DNA of 64,000 nucleotides from an uncultured Bartonella sp. (GCA_945285915.1 CALYQL010000002.1:86596-150595); one strand, 5' to 3'. Positions 40,426-51,914 are shown, numbered from the stretch's first letter. Notes: a model not told the origin generated them from the sequence alone. Numbers and translations are program-made.

Positions 40426-41349
40426 TTAGCCTTTTACTGCTGCTGCTACTTCTGCAGCAAAATCTGTCTCTTCTTTTTCGATTCCTTCACCCAAACCGAA
40501 ACGGATAAAGCCTGTGATTTTAGCAGGTGCACCGATAGTCTTTTCAGCTTCTTTCAAAGCTTCACTAACTGTCTGGTCAGGATTCATAACGAAAGCTTGA
40601 GAAAGCAAAACAACTTCCTCGTAAAACTTGCGCATACGGCCTTCAACCATCTTTTCTACGATGTTTGCTGGCTTGCCTGATTGCTGAGCTTGTTCTGCGT
40701 AAATTGCTTTTTCACGTTCAACTGCAGCAGGATCAACTTCCTCAGGTGTTAAAGCCAAAGGATTGGCAGCAGCAACATGCATAGCAACCTGACGACCGAA
40801 TGCAGCAGCAGCTTCTTTATCACCTGTGGTTTCGACAGCAACGAGAACGCCGATTTTACCCAAACCGTCGCCAATACCATTATGGATATATGTTGCAACA
40901 ACACCGTTATCGACTGACAACTGAGCTGAACGGCGGAATGTCATATTTTCACCGATCTTGCCGATTGCGTCCTTAATTGTTTCTTTTACAGATTTACCTG
41001 AATTCGGGTAAGCGGATTCTGAAATCTTTTCCAATGTACCGTCAGTTGACAATGCAGCTTGAGCAACATTGCGGACAATATCCTGAAACGCATCGTTACG
41101 AGCAACAAAGTCTGTTTCTGAGTTAACTTCAACCAAAACAGCCTTGTTACCATTAGAAGCGACACCGATAAGACCTTCAGCAGCTGTGCGACCAGCCTTC
41201 TTATCAGCCTTTGCGATACCTTTTTTACGAAGCCAGTCAACAGCTGCTTCCATATCGCCATTAGTTTCAGCCAAAGCTGCCTTGCAATCCATCATGCCGG
41301 CGCCTGACAATTCACGAAGTTCTTTTACCTGTGCTGCGGTAATGCTCAT
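40426..41349 (-). CDS. tsf: Elongation factor Ts
   Basis: [47 protein letters not shown]. Confidence 0.96.
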   Translation of the reverse strand: MSITAAQVKELRELSGAGMMDCKAALAETNGDMEAAVDWLRKKGIAKADKKAGRTAAEGLIGVASNGNKAVLVEVNSETDFVARNDAFQDIVRNVAQAALSTDGTLEKISESAYPNSGKSVKETIKDAIGKIGENMTFRRSAQLSVDNGVVATYIHNGIGDGLGKIGVLVAVETTGDKEAAAAFGRQVAMHVAAANPLALTPEEVDPAAVEREKAIYAEQAQQSGKPANIVEKMVEGRMRKFYEEVVLLSQAFVMNPDQTVSEALKEAEKTIGAPAKITGFIRFGLGEGIEKEETDFAAEVAAAVKG

Positions 41350-41466
41350 ATTTGCCTCTTTATTCTATAAAGGAGAAAGCGTGCAAAGGATTATTCCTCG
41401 GCACGCCTACAACCTAGATTCTAGCAATTTTAGCACCCTGCTTTAACCAAGGTGCTATATCCTGAA

Positions 41467-42240
41467 TTATTCTGCAGCAGGCGTTGCTGCTTCTAATGCG
41501 GGTTCTGCCGGTGCTTCAACTTGTGCACCCAGATCAACACCCATAGCTCCTTGTTGACGTGCAATACCATCAAGTGCTGCTTTAGCAACAAGATCGCAAT
41601 AGAGCGCAATTGCGCGTGATGCATCGTCGTTACCAGAAATTGGATAATCGATATTATCTGGATCACAATTTGTATCGATAACAGCAACAACAGGTATACC
41701 AAGACGCTTAGCTTCTTGGATAGCAATCGATTCTTTATTTGTGTCGATGATGAACATAAGATCAGGAACTGATCCCATATCCTTGATACCGCCAAGAGCG
41801 CGGTTCAATTTTTCACGGTCATGCTCAAGGTTGAGACGTTCTTTCTTGGTGAAGCCTTGTGCTTCATTGGCAAGAATTTCATCAACTTTACGCAAACGCT
41901 GGATAGAGTTGGAAATTGTTTTCCAGTTTGTCAACATACCACCAAGCCAACGGGCGTTAACATAATACTGGGCTGAGCGATTTGCTGCATCTGCAATAAT
42001 ATCTGATGCTTGGCGCTTTGTACCAACAAAAAGAACACGACCACCGCGTGCAACAGTATCTGAAACCACTTTCAAAGCGTTGTGAAGTAGTGGAACAGTC
42101 TGTGCCAAATCAATGATATGAATATTATTGCGTTGTCCGTAAATATACGGAGCCATCTTTGGATTCCAACGATGTGTTTGGTGACCAAAGTGAACACCAG
42201 CTTCCAAAAGCTGGCGCATTGTAAAATCTGGCAATGCCAT
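41467..42240 (-). CDS. rpsB: 30S ribosomal protein S2
   Basis: [29 protein letters not shown]. Confidence 0.97.
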   Translation of the reverse strand: MALPDFTMRQLLEAGVHFGHQTHRWNPKMAPYIYGQRNNIHIIDLAQTVPLLHNALKVVSDTVARGGRVLFVGTKRQASDIIADAANRSAQYYVNARWLGGMLTNWKTISNSIQRLRKVDEILANEAQGFTKKERLNLEHDREKLNRALGGIKDMGSVPDLMFIIDTNKESIAIQEAKRLGIPVVAVIDTNCDPDNIDYPISGNDDASRAIALYCDLVAKAALDGIARQQGAMGVDLGAQVEAPAEPALEAATPAAE

Positions 42241-42446
42241 TTCTTTATCCTTTCCGGTTGAACCTCCACGGAAAGAGGCAGATAACTGCCACCGGCGGAC
42301 AAAAATGGATTTCTCCCATTTTTACCCTGTTTCCGTGTGTGGAATGCGTGCTAATTAAGCAAAAAGACAATGACTTTCAAGTCTTTTCTACTGTTTGTTT
42401 GCGCTTGTTTGCTATTATTGACCATTAATCTCTAAAATTGATGGCT

Positions 42447-43289
42447 TCAGCGTGCTTTATTGTGGTCTATTTTACAATCTGTAGATTTGGATGACGTAGG
42501 CGTGATTTGCAGACTCTTCATCTTGCCGCGGATTGAAAAATTGCCGTAATCCATTACGAGATCGCGCGTTATGCCATTTTCATAAAGATCAAAGCTTGTC
42601 CGATAGCTCGGCAAACCTTCCTGATTTTCCTTGTCATTGAAATAGGAAATAATTACCGGCCAATAACTTTCTGTTCCAAGTTTGCCCATAACTTTTGTTT
42701 CCGAATCTTCAATTGGTGTTTTCTTGTCACCAATGACCACACTAACATCGGTCGTACTATCAGCATCATCAGACCCATCATATAATACCGTGCGGTAAAA
42801 ATGTTTGCCGGCGCGTGCCTTTTTGATGATGTCTTCTGTTTGTACTGTCGGAAACTCGGCTACTTTTAGTCTATGCTCAACGTCATCCGGCTTTTTTAAT
42901 GTGACAATCAATTGATCTTTGACGATCTTGGCTGCCCCATCTGTTTCCGTTGGCGCATCATTATCTATCTTTGTTTTAGTGGAAAAATGAAACTCTTTAC
43001 CATCGCCTGCCTCAAAGCTTGTGGTTTGCTGATCGGTCAGGCGGTTCGTTCCATCTTCCATACCAATACGTGTGACAAAGCGAAAATGGGTGGTATAACC
43101 TTCACAAGCAGAACCAGAAAACTCATATGCCATACGGCCGCTAACACCAGTTATTCCAGACTTGTCGGCTGCGTTTTCCAACTGCAAATCATAGATTGCC
43201 AAATGTGATGCCATAACAAGCGGCTCTTCAGCAAATGCCAAACAGCTTGTTGCGGCATAAAAAAACATCGTAAAAAAAGTTCTGGACAT
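42447..43289 (-). CDS. EipB/DUF1849 family periplasmic cell-envelope protein
   Basis: Signal peptide; LVMASHLAIYDLQLENA...SGRMAYEFSGSACEGYTTHFRFVTRI, DUF1849-like. Confidence 0.78.
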   Translation of the reverse strand: MSRTFFTMFFYAATSCLAFAEEPLVMASHLAIYDLQLENAADKSGITGVSGRMAYEFSGSACEGYTTHFRFVTRIGMEDGTNRLTDQQTTSFEAGDGKEFHFSTKTKIDNDAPTETDGAAKIVKDQLIVTLKKPDDVEHRLKVAEFPTVQTEDIIKKARAGKHFYRTVLYDGSDDADSTTDVSVVIGDKKTPIEDSETKVMGKLGTESYWPVIISYFNDKENQEGLPSYRTSFDLYENGITRDLVMDYGNFSIRGKMKSLQITPTSSKSTDCKIDHNKAR

Positions 43290-43447
43290 TCGGCTTGTTC
43301 CTAATTTTGCGCTATTTCACAATATTATATAAAAGACATTTAAAGCGAGTAAATTTGTTTTTTTATCATCGTATTTTAATTCGCATTTTATTGTTTGTTG
43401 AAATGCGTTATGGAGCAAACACAATCTAATGTTGAAAGAGGTAGACA

Positions 43448-43909
43448 ATGTCAGAAACCATAGATAGCCGTTTACAAAAACTTGGTATTGAAATTCCGGA
43501 AGCTGTACAACCTGTCGCCAATTACGTAACAGCTGTACGCTCTGGCAATCAGCTTTTTATTTCAGGTCAATTGCCACTTTCTGGTGGAAAGCCTGTTGCT
43601 GTCGGTAAAGTTGGTAGAACTGTAAGCCCTGCCCAAGCGAAGAAATCGGCTGAAGCCTGTGCAATCAATATTCTTGCGCAAGCCAAAGCAGCATTAGGCT
43701 CGCTTGATAAAATCAAACGCGTTGTCAAAGTTACGGCTTTTGTAGCCGCTGACCCGAATTTTACCGATATTCCACAAATAGCCAATGGCGCTTCTGACCT
43801 TTTTGTCAATGTATTGGGTGAAATTGGCAAACATGCCCGATCAGCGGTTGGTGTAGCAGCACTACCTATGGATGTTCCCGTAGAAGTTGAAGCAATTCTG
43901 GAAGTTTAA
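43448..43909 (+). CDS. RidA family protein
   Basis: VRSGNQLFISGQLPL...ARSAVGVAALPMDVPVEVEAI. Confidence 0.9.
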   Translation: MSETIDSRLQKLGIEIPEAVQPVANYVTAVRSGNQLFISGQLPLSGGKPVAVGKVGRTVSPAQAKKSAEACAINILAQAKAALGSLDKIKRVVKVTAFVAADPNFTDIPQIANGASDLFVNVLGEIGKHARSAVGVAALPMDVPVEVEAILEV

Positions 43910-43912
43910 CGG

Positions 43913-44668
43913 ATGCGTCTTGAGTGGCTGAAGGCAAGACCAATTGCCAACCGGGGGCTTCATAACCTGAAAAAGCACATTTGGGAAAATACCCTGCCGG
44001 CTTTTGAACTTGCTGCGCTTTCCAACTTTACGATTTGTTGCGATGTGCAATTGTCTCACAATGGTGTGCCAATGATATTTCATGGCACTTCATTGGAGCA
44101 CATTACACACAAAAAAAACCGTATCATTGATCTATCTTCTTCTGCCATTGAAGCTTTACGTTTCGGCGACGGTCAGCAACAAATCATCTCGCTACAAACA
44201 ATGCTGGAAACAATTGATGGTAAAGTACCAGTACTGGTCAATTTAGAAGGAAATGAAGGATTGGATGCTGGCTTGATTGCCAAAGCAACCGAGTTATTGG
44301 CGCATTATAATAATAAATCAGCCGTTATGTCGGAAGATATTCATTTGTTGCGTCGGTTACAGTTTTGTCACCCCTCTGTCCCTCATGGCATCAAGGCAAG
44401 AGGCAACCAACGCATCCATATAGAACAGCATTTTTCAATGCTTGCCCATAATCTCGAATTTGTTTGCTATAGGCATAATGAAATTTCCAATCCCTTTACC
44501 CGGTTTGCAAAGCAAAAACTGTCATTACCTGTTCTGGCATGGCATATAGATAGCAAACACGATTGGGAAAAAGCAAAACGCTATGCTGATCAGATGGTGT
44601 TTGATAATTTCATTCCATGCGACCAAGACCAGTCCAAATTAGCCAAGACTATCAATGCATTTACTTAA
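43913..44668 (+). CDS. Glycerophosphodiester phosphodiesterase family protein
   Basis: IANRGLHNLKKHIWENTLPAFELA...CDVQLSHNGVPMIFHG. Confidence 0.85.
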   Translation: MRLEWLKARPIANRGLHNLKKHIWENTLPAFELAALSNFTICCDVQLSHNGVPMIFHGTSLEHITHKKNRIIDLSSSAIEALRFGDGQQQIISLQTMLETIDGKVPVLVNLEGNEGLDAGLIAKATELLAHYNNKSAVMSEDIHLLRRLQFCHPSVPHGIKARGNQRIHIEQHFSMLAHNLEFVCYRHNEISNPFTRFAKQKLSLPVLAWHIDSKHDWEKAKRYADQMVFDNFIPCDQDQSKLAKTINAFT

Positions 44669-44688
44669 ATGCTGAAAGAGGTAATAAA

Positions 44689-45111
44689 ATGAATAAGACT
44701 TATGATCCTGATAACATTTTTGCCAAATTACTGCGTGATGAAATTCCATCTGTTCGCGTTTATGAAGATGATAACGCTGTTGCTTTCATGGATGTCATGC
44801 CACAAGGTCTTGGACATACGTTGATTGTCCCGCGTGATGGTTCACGCAATTTATTGGATGCAAAACCGGAAACTCTGGCATCTGTTATTCAGGTTGTTCA
44901 GAAAATAGCAAAAGCGGTAAAAAAAGCATTCAATGCAGATGGTGTTACTGTCATGCAATTTAACGAACCTGCAAGTGGACAGACTGTTTTTCATCTTCAC
45001 TTCCATGTTATTCCACGTTTTGAGGGTATTCCATTAAAAGAACATAGCGGCACGATGGTCGACCCAAAAATATTGGAAGAATCGGCAGCTAAAATACGCG
45101 CTGCGTTATAA
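44689..45111 (+). CDS. HIT family protein
   Basis: HLHFHVIP histidine triad; start at internal MNKTYDPDN. Confidence 0.92.
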   Translation: MNKTYDPDNIFAKLLRDEIPSVRVYEDDNAVAFMDVMPQGLGHTLIVPRDGSRNLLDAKPETLASVIQVVQKIAKAVKKAFNADGVTVMQFNEPASGQTVFHLHFHVIPRFEGIPLKEHSGTMVDPKILEESAAKIRAAL

Positions 45112-45166
45112 TCTGATCTTTCTAGTCTTATTGTGTTTTAACACGAAATCGCATTGTAAGAAAAAA

Positions 45167-45195
45167 GCCTGCACATCTTTGGTAAACGTGCAGGC
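45167..45195. terminator. Bidirectional terminator between HIT gene and clpA
   Basis: gcctgcac atctttggtaaac gtgcaggc with flanking A/T tracts. Confidence 0.75.
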
Positions 45196-45202
45196 ATTTA
45201 TT

Positions 45203-47548
45203 TTAGTTCGTTGGACTTTTTTTCCGTGTTTTTTTCGGAATGTCTCCATCCTTTATCACATCGGATTTATGCTTCACCGGCTCATCCGCTGCGATGATTT
45301 CAAGACTTAATTTTTTGGTATCTTGTGTATCAACTTCTACCCGTACTGTTCCACCGTGACGTAACTTGCCGAAAAGTATCTCTTCAGCCAATGGCTTTTT
45401 GATATATTCCTGAATAATCCGCGAAAGTGGGCGAGCGCCCATATGGACATCATATCCTTTGTTAGCAAGCCATTTGATTGCCGGTTCCGTTAATTCGAAA
45501 GTTATATCGCGATCGGTTAACTGCGCTTCCAATTGCAATATGAATTTCTGAACAACACGATTAACCACCGCGCTGGATAATGGTTGAAAGGTTACAATTG
45601 CATCCAGACGATTACGAAATTCTGGTGGGAATAACCGGTTAATCGCTTCTACGTCATCACCTTCACGTTCAAGCTTACCAAAGCCGATAGCAGATTTTGC
45701 CATTTCTGCCGCACCAGCATTTGTGGTCATAATCAAGATGATGTTTCTAAAGTCTATCTGTTTGCCATTATGGTCCGTCAAACGGCCATGATCCATAACC
45801 TGTAACAGGATGTTGTATAGATCTGGATGAGCCTTTTCAATTTCATCAAGAAGCACAACAGCATGCGGATTTTGATCGACAGCATCTGTCAACAAACCAC
45901 CCTGGTCAAACCCCACATAACCAGGAGGTGCACCTATCAGCCGTGACACTGTATGCCGCTCCATATATTCTGACATATCAAAACGCAGCAATTCAACACC
46001 AAGAGACGATGCCAATTGTTTGGCAACCTCGGTTTTGCCGACACCCGTAGGGCCAGAAAAGAGATAGCTCCCAATTGGCTTATCTGGCTCACGCAAGCCT
46101 GCGCGCGCAAGCTTGATAGATGTCGTTAGCGCTTCAATAGCTTTATCCTGCCCATAAACAACGCGCTTTAATTCTTTTTCCAAATTGGCAAGTGTTTTTC
46201 TGTCATCGCGTGAAACCGACTTCGGCGGTATTCTTGCCATAGTCGCAATTGTTTCTTCTATCTCTTTAACGCCAATTGTTTTCTTCCGTTTGTTTTGAGG
46301 GAGCAGCATTTGCGCTGCACCCGTTTCATCAACAACATCAATGGCTTTGTCCGGTAATTTTCTATCGGACATATAGCGCGCTGAAAGCTCAACAGATGCC
46401 TTCATCGCTTCATCAGTATATTTAATGTTATGGAAGTCTTCGAAATATGGCTTCAAACCCTTCAAAATTTCTATGGCATCAGGGATAGAAGGCTCATTAA
46501 CATCAATCTTTTGGAAACGCCGTGCCAAGGCACGATCTTTTTCAAAAATTTGACGATATTCTTTATAGGTTGTTGAACCAATACAGCGGATTTCACCTGA
46601 CGAGAGCGCAGGTTTCAAAAGGTTGGCAGCATCCATGCTTCCCCCTGATGTCGCCCCCGCCCCAATAAGTGTATGGATCTCGTCTATAAACAAAATTGCA
46701 CCGGGATAGGCTTTCAATTCCTTGACAACTTGTTTTAGGCGTTCCTCAAAATCACCCCGATAGCGCGTTCCAGCCACCAAAACGCCCATATCCAATGAAA
46801 ATATTGTTGCTTCAAGCAACACTTCCGGCACATCGCCATCAACAATGCGTTTTGCTAGTCCTTCGGCGATAGCGGTTTTTCCAACGCCCGGATCACCAAC
46901 CAGAAGCGGATTGTTTTTGGCGCGACGACAAAGAATTTGTATTGTCCGTGATACTTCCTTATCCCGTCCAATCAATGTGTCTATTTTACCGCTGCGGGCG
47001 CGATCATTAAGATTGATGCAATAGGAAGCAAGCGTACTTGTATCCTTTTTTGCACTTTCTGGATCATCATCAAAAGAATCATGATCATCCAAAGGCAAAA
47101 CGTGTTCTACCGAATCTGGCGTTATTCCATGCGAAATAAAATTTACCGCGTCATAGCGGGTCATTCCCAATTCCTGCAGGAAGAACGCAGCAAAGCTTTC
47201 GCGCTCCGCAAATATTGCCACAAGCACATTGGCGCCAGAAACTTCGTCACGTCCGGCTGACTGAACATGAATAACCGCGCGCTGGATGACGCGCTGGAAA
47301 GACGTTGTTGGTTTTGTGTCTTCCTCATCACCGATTTGTTCATCAAGTTCTGACTGAACATATTGCACCAAACGAGAGCGCAATTGTTCAATATCGACAT
47401 TGCATGCGTTAATAACTGCTTTTGCATCAACATCATCAAGAAGTGCCAGCAGCAAATGTTCCAATGTCGCATATTCTTGCCGTGCATCACTGGCAATCAT
47501 AAGCGCTTTATGAAGAGATTTTTCAAGACTAGGCGTAAAAGATGGCAT
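45203..47548 (-). CDS. clpA: ATP-dependent Clp protease ATP-binding subunit ClpA
   Basis: Double Clp-N, two AAA+ modules (GDPGVGKTAIAEGLA; SGPTGVGKTEVAKQLA); start at MPSFTPSLE. Confidence 0.95.
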   Translation of the reverse strand: MPSFTPSLEKSLHKALMIASDARQEYATLEHLLLALLDDVDAKAVINACNVDIEQLRSRLVQYVQSELDEQIGDEEDTKPTTSFQRVIQRAVIHVQSAGRDEVSGANVLVAIFAERESFAAFFLQELGMTRYDAVNFISHGITPDSVEHVLPLDDHDSFDDDPESAKKDTSTLASYCINLNDRARSGKIDTLIGRDKEVSRTIQILCRRAKNNPLLVGDPGVGKTAIAEGLAKRIVDGDVPEVLLEATIFSLDMGVLVAGTRYRGDFEERLKQVVKELKAYPGAILFIDEIHTLIGAGATSGGSMDAANLLKPALSSGEIRCIGSTTYKEYRQIFEKDRALARRFQKIDVNEPSIPDAIEILKGLKPYFEDFHNIKYTDEAMKASVELSARYMSDRKLPDKAIDVVDETGAAQMLLPQNKRKKTIGVKEIEETIATMARIPPKSVSRDDRKTLANLEKELKRVVYGQDKAIEALTTSIKLARAGLREPDKPIGSYLFSGPTGVGKTEVAKQLASSLGVELLRFDMSEYMERHTVSRLIGAPPGYVGFDQGGLLTDAVDQNPHAVVLLDEIEKAHPDLYNILLQVMDHGRLTDHNGKQIDFRNIILIMTTNAGAAEMAKSAIGFGKLEREGDDVEAINRLFPPEFRNRLDAIVTFQPLSSAVVNRVVQKFILQLEAQLTDRDITFELTEPAIKWLANKGYDVHMGARPLSRIIQEYIKKPLAEEILFGKLRHGGTVRVEVDTQDTKKLSLEIIAADEPVKHKSDVIKDGDIPKKTRKKSPTN

Positions 47549-47553
47549 TCCTA

Positions 47554-47886
47554 TTACTTCCTCTCCATAACGCATTGAAGTGGGTGTTGATTCTCACGCG
47601 CACAATCCATGACCTGTGTAACTTTCGTTTCTGCTACTTCATAGGTATAGACGCCACATTCGCCAATTCCTGAACGGTGAACATTCAGCATAATACGCGT
47701 TGCTTCCTCTCTGTTTTTACGAAAGAATTTTTCCAAGACATATATAACGAAATCCATAGGGGTATAATCGTCGTTCAACAGCAGAACCCGATAAAAATCC
47801 GGTCTTTTTAGTTTTGGGCGAGCGCGCGTGGCAATACCAAACTCATGTTCTTCATCAAAATTGCCATGATCTTCATCGTGGTGCAT
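47554..47886 (-). CDS. clpS: ATP-dependent Clp protease adaptor ClpS
   Basis: [25 protein letters not shown]...; 5' end uncertain (ORF extends to 48003). Confidence 0.9.
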   Translation of the reverse strand: MHHDEDHGNFDEEHEFGIATRARPKLKRPDFYRVLLLNDDYTPMDFVIYVLEKFFRKNREEATRIMLNVHRSGIGECGVYTYEVAETKVTQVMDCARENQHPLQCVMERK

Positions 47887-48193
47887 TGTAGATTTTATCC
47901 AACCCATTCGCTTGGCTACCAACTTATTCTTAGATTTGTTGTCATGTAATATATTTAAATAGAATTTTAAGCCCTTAAGATGGCATTGCAACAAGTGTTT
48001 CATCCTTTTTCATTGAAAAATCAGCAGTCAAAAACATTTGATCCAAAATTTTTTAAAAAAAATGCTGCCATAAACGGATTGGTAACGCTGTGTGACTAGT
48101 TTGCCGCCATACCTTACGTCGGGTTAACATCTGGCGCAATTTTTGTCGGGCAGAAAAAGGGTCAAAAAAGTGTATGAAGCCTACAAAGCTCTC

Positions 48194-49576
48194 ATGAGTT
48201 TTCTTAGCAAGATAACAATTGGCGCAATTGCCCTGTCATTGTCGGTTGCGTATGCTTACAGCACTCCACAAGGTGCCTATGCAGATAAATATGCTGCAAT
48301 TGTTATTGATGCCAATACAGGACAGACACTATTTGACGTTAATTCCAATGCCCGTCGATACCCTGCATCTTTGACAAAAATGATGACTCTTTATCTGCTA
48401 TTTGAAGCAATGCAGGCTGGCCGTGTAACGCCCAATACACCGATACCCGTTTCGGCCTATGCTGCGTCCCAGCCGCCTACAAAAATTGGTTTTAGAGCAG
48501 GCCAAACGATTCCTGCAGAATTAGCAGCAAAAGCACTTATAACAAAATCTGCCAATGACGTTGCGACCGCTATCGGGGAGTATCTTGGTGGTTCAGAAGA
48601 GCGTTTTGCACAAATTATGACAGCCAAGGCTAGACGGCTTGGCATGATGAACACGAATTTTGCAAATGCTTCCGGCTTGCCTGATGTCAACAATTATTCA
48701 ACTGCACGAGACCTTGCTATTCTATCGCTTGCGTTAAGAGAACATTTTCCGCGGCAATATGAATGGTTTAAGACAACAAGCTTTCAATTTCGCGGACAAA
48801 CAATCAACGGACATAACCATCTTGTTAAAAACATGGATGGGGTTGATGGCATAAAAACTGGCTACACCAGAATGTCGGGGAGCAATCTAGCAACATCAAT
48901 GCGCATGAACGGTCGCTCAATCGTTGCAGTGGTGATGGGCGGACGCTCTTCAGCTTTGCGTGATGCACATATGGCCGAACTATTGCGCCGATATTTGCCG
49001 CAAGCAAGCCGCAGCAAAGCACGTGCACCACTCATTGCAGCCACGCAATACGATTTACCGCATGACAATGCGCCAATTCCAGTCTTAAAAAATGCACCAT
49101 CTGAACAACAGAATGATGTAACACAAGACAAAAACACAGTTATGGTAGCGGCACTTGCCAATGAAACAACACCCACCAAACCGGCTGTTAGCGAAATCAA
49201 CAAGGCTATTGTTTCTGACTCTACCGCAAAAACCGTGGCTTCTGTAGAAGCTCCGAAAGAATCAGGGCAAGAGCAGATAGATCCTGTTGTTACATCTTCA
49301 GCGCCAGCCAATACCCGCACGACACAATCAGGTTGGACAATACAGATAGGCTCACTTCCCAATCAGGAACAAGCCAATACAATGCTTGCAAATGCCGCAC
49401 GCGCAGCAGGCAACCGTGTACTTGCCAGTGCCACACCGTCAACGCAAGTAATGACCAAACATGGACAGCAATATTATCGCGCACGCTTTGTTGGATTTCC
49501 GACAAAAAAAGCGGCTTTGGACGCATGTACCGTTTTAAAGAAAGCAAATTTTAACTGCTATGCTTTATCACAATAA
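48194..49576 (+). CDS. D-alanyl-D-alanine carboxypeptidase with C-terminal SPOR domain
   Basis: RYPASLTKMMTLYLLFEAM (SxxK), TKSANDVATAIGEYLGG, KTGYT; SPOR-like C-terminus. Start could be upstream (ORF from 48143). Confidence 0.9.
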   Translation: MSFLSKITIGAIALSLSVAYAYSTPQGAYADKYAAIVIDANTGQTLFDVNSNARRYPASLTKMMTLYLLFEAMQAGRVTPNTPIPVSAYAASQPPTKIGFRAGQTIPAELAAKALITKSANDVATAIGEYLGGSEERFAQIMTAKARRLGMMNTNFANASGLPDVNNYSTARDLAILSLALREHFPRQYEWFKTTSFQFRGQTINGHNHLVKNMDGVDGIKTGYTRMSGSNLATSMRMNGRSIVAVVMGGRSSALRDAHMAELLRRYLPQASRSKARAPLIAATQYDLPHDNAPIPVLKNAPSEQQNDVTQDKNTVMVAALANETTPTKPAVSEINKAIVSDSTAKTVASVEAPKESGQEQIDPVVTSSAPANTRTTQSGWTIQIGSLPNQEQANTMLANAARAAGNRVLASATPSTQVMTKHGQQYYRARFVGFPTKKAALDACTVLKKANFNCYALSQ

Positions 49577-49615
49577 TCACAACAGTAATTGAGTTCTGCG
49601 TATAAGGTAATCATA

Positions 49616-49891
49616 ATGGCTAATGCTCTCAGTTTAGATCCAAGACGTGGTTTGAACGTTTCTGAAAGATCTTTGTTGACATTGCGTTCACTGCAAGATG
49701 CAGCTGCCAAGCTAGCAGATTTGAAAAATACGCCTTATGGTTTAAGCACACTTTCGCTCATTAACATGCTGATATGCCAAGCACAGAGAAATCGCCGTTT
49801 GGCAATGGATCCTGTTCGTATCCACTTAAGAGTGTCAAGTAGCCACGGCTCATTTGGCGTAAAACTGCGCCTTGGCGCAACAAACCGCTAA
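49616..49891 (+). CDS. Small basic protein of unknown function
   Basis: 91-aa ORF MANALSLDPRRGLNVSERSLLTLRSLQDAAAKLADLK... beginning shortly after the D,D-carboxypeptidase; no family recognised. Confidence 0.55.
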   Translation: MANALSLDPRRGLNVSERSLLTLRSLQDAAAKLADLKNTPYGLSTLSLINMLICQAQRNRRLAMDPVRIHLRVSSSHGSFGVKLRLGATNR

Positions 49892-49912
49892 GCGACGAAA
49901 AACAAAAGATTT

Positions 49913-50344
49913 TTAAAGCAAACCAAGATCCGCCAATTCTTGCCGTAACTCTGCAGGCAACTGATTTTTCCCGTTTGAATTTTCATCTATAGGCGCATCA
50001 TCAGGCTTTAGGTAACGCCACCCTTGAAAAGCACGCCTTGGTTGCCAAGCTGTCAAAATAATTTTAGGTTCCAGTACCAGATGGCAGCGTTGAATACCCT
50101 CTGTATCGGTAAAAGGTCTTATATCCAATAATTTTTGTCGGCATTGAACATTGCCCTTCATAACCCAATAAAGCGAGCCGCCATCGAGCAGTTCATCCGC
50201 CTGCTTTGGAACCATTCGGGTTGTGTGCATTTGTTCGGGCTTTTGACCGTCCGCGCGCATTTCTGCCAGACGATAATCAATCCACGCCGCCAGTTCCTCT
50301 GGTGAGGAACACCCTACACATAACTTTATCAAATGAAGTGTCAT
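49913..50344 (-). CDS. DUF1489 family protein
   Basis: MTLHLIKLCVGCSSPEELAAWIDYRL...HTTRMVPKQADELLDGGSLYWVMKG. Confidence 0.8.
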   Translation of the reverse strand: MTLHLIKLCVGCSSPEELAAWIDYRLAEMRADGQKPEQMHTTRMVPKQADELLDGGSLYWVMKGNVQCRQKLLDIRPFTDTEGIQRCHLVLEPKIILTAWQPRRAFQGWRYLKPDDAPIDENSNGKNQLPAELRQELADLGLL

Positions 50345-50352
50345 TGTCTCTT

Positions 50353-51756
50353 CTAGCAATCGGTAACGTTGACAGCCAATCCGCCTTTACTGGTTTCTTT
50401 ATAACGTTCGCTCATATCATGCCCCGTTTGACGCATTGTTTCAATACAGGCATCAAGCGAAACAAAATGAGTTCCATCTCCATGTAATGCCAATGATGCC
50501 GCAGTTACAGCCTTAACTGCACCCAAGGCATTGCGTTCTATGCATGGCACCTGCACCAAACCCGCCACCGGATCACATGTCATGCCCAAATGATGTTCAA
50601 GGGCGATTTCCGCGGCATTTTCAATCTGACGAGCGTTTCCTCCCAAAGCGGCAGTCAGTCCTGCTGCTGCCATTGACGATGCCGAGCCGACTTCTCCCTG
50701 ACAGCCAACTTCTGCACCAGATATTGATGCATTGTGTTTGATAACGCCACCAATTGCCGCAGCAGTAAGCAGAAAATTATGGACACCTTCACGATCGGCA
50801 TTGTTGCAGAACTTTAAATAATACCGGATGACCGCTGGTATAACGCCGGCTGCACCATTTGTAGGCGCTGTTACCACACGCCCACCAACGGCATTTTCCT
50901 CATTAACAGCGATTGCATAGACAGAAAGATAATCATTGGCAATCAATGGATTGTTGCGGTTATTTTTCCAATCTTCTTCAAGCTTCTGATAAAGCCTTTT
51001 TGCACGCCGTTTTACATGTAAGCCACCTGGTAACTCTCCATCATGCGATAATCCACGATCAACGCATTCAGCCATTGCATCGAATATTGCGTCTAATCCT
51101 TTATCAAGTTCTATGGAAGTGCACGATTTTTCCTCGTTTGCCCGCTTCATTTGGGCAATCGTCAAACCGGATTGCTCAGCCATATTAAGCATGGCGCGCG
51201 CAGTATCAAATGGAAAAGGGACATCAAGTTTTACAGCATTGGCATCATGGCGCACACGATTTAATTCATCTTCTGTGACAACAAATCCGCCACCGATGGA
51301 ATAATAAACGCGGCGGATAAGGACAATGCCGTTAGGATCCAGCCCCTCATATACCAAACCATTTGTATGGCCAGGAAGAATATTTTCATAATCAAATATA
51401 AGATCGGTTTGCGGATCAAATTTATAAGTTGGATGACCAGCGGCATTGATAACTTTTTGCTTATTAACCTGCTCGATCAATGTATCCATGTCATCCGGAT
51501 TAATGGTTGCAGGAGAAAAGCCTAACAGCCCCAATATGACTGCCCTATCCGTTGCATGCCCTTTACCGGTATATGCAAGCGAACCGTGGAGGGATACACG
51601 CAATTGGGTGACAGCTGTGTGCGCTGGTTTTGGCCAGTTATCTGATGCGATTTCGTCCAAAAACATATTGGACGCCACCATTGGTCCCATTGTATGGGAA
51701 CTTGATGGACCAACACCAATTTTAAAAAGATCAAAAACAGAGAGAAACATAGGCAC
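50353..51756 (-). CDS. sdaA: L-serine ammonia-lyase
   Basis: [60 protein letters not shown]. Confidence 0.95.
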   Translation of the reverse strand: MPMFLSVFDLFKIGVGPSSSHTMGPMVASNMFLDEIASDNWPKPAHTAVTQLRVSLHGSLAYTGKGHATDRAVILGLLGFSPATINPDDMDTLIEQVNKQKVINAAGHPTYKFDPQTDLIFDYENILPGHTNGLVYEGLDPNGIVLIRRVYYSIGGGFVVTEDELNRVRHDANAVKLDVPFPFDTARAMLNMAEQSGLTIAQMKRANEEKSCTSIELDKGLDAIFDAMAECVDRGLSHDGELPGGLHVKRRAKRLYQKLEEDWKNNRNNPLIANDYLSVYAIAVNEENAVGGRVVTAPTNGAAGVIPAVIRYYLKFCNNADREGVHNFLLTAAAIGGVIKHNASISGAEVGCQGEVGSASSMAAAGLTAALGGNARQIENAAEIALEHHLGMTCDPVAGLVQVPCIERNALGAVKAVTAASLALHGDGTHFVSLDACIETMRQTGHDMSERYKETSKGGLAVNVTDC

Positions 51757-51812
51757 GATCAGCTAAATTGTTCAAAGCCTATATATAATCTATCTTATGC
51801 CTGTTGTCGCCG

Positions 51813-51914
51813 TCAAAATCCGATTGTCAAATAACCAAGAACGATAATTGCGACGAGTGCGATAGTCGCACGTACAGCCACTGCCCAGCATGATTTCTCA
51901 ACCGTATTTTCCAT
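51813..51914 (-). CDS. 33-aa single-pass membrane microprotein (candidate)
   Basis: Minus strand ATG at 51914: MENTVEKSCWAVAVRATIALVAIIVLGYLTIGF*, with GAAGG about 6 nt upstream; not in supplied ORF list. Confidence 0.55.
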   Translation of the reverse strand: MENTVEKSCWAVAVRATIALVAIIVLGYLTIGF

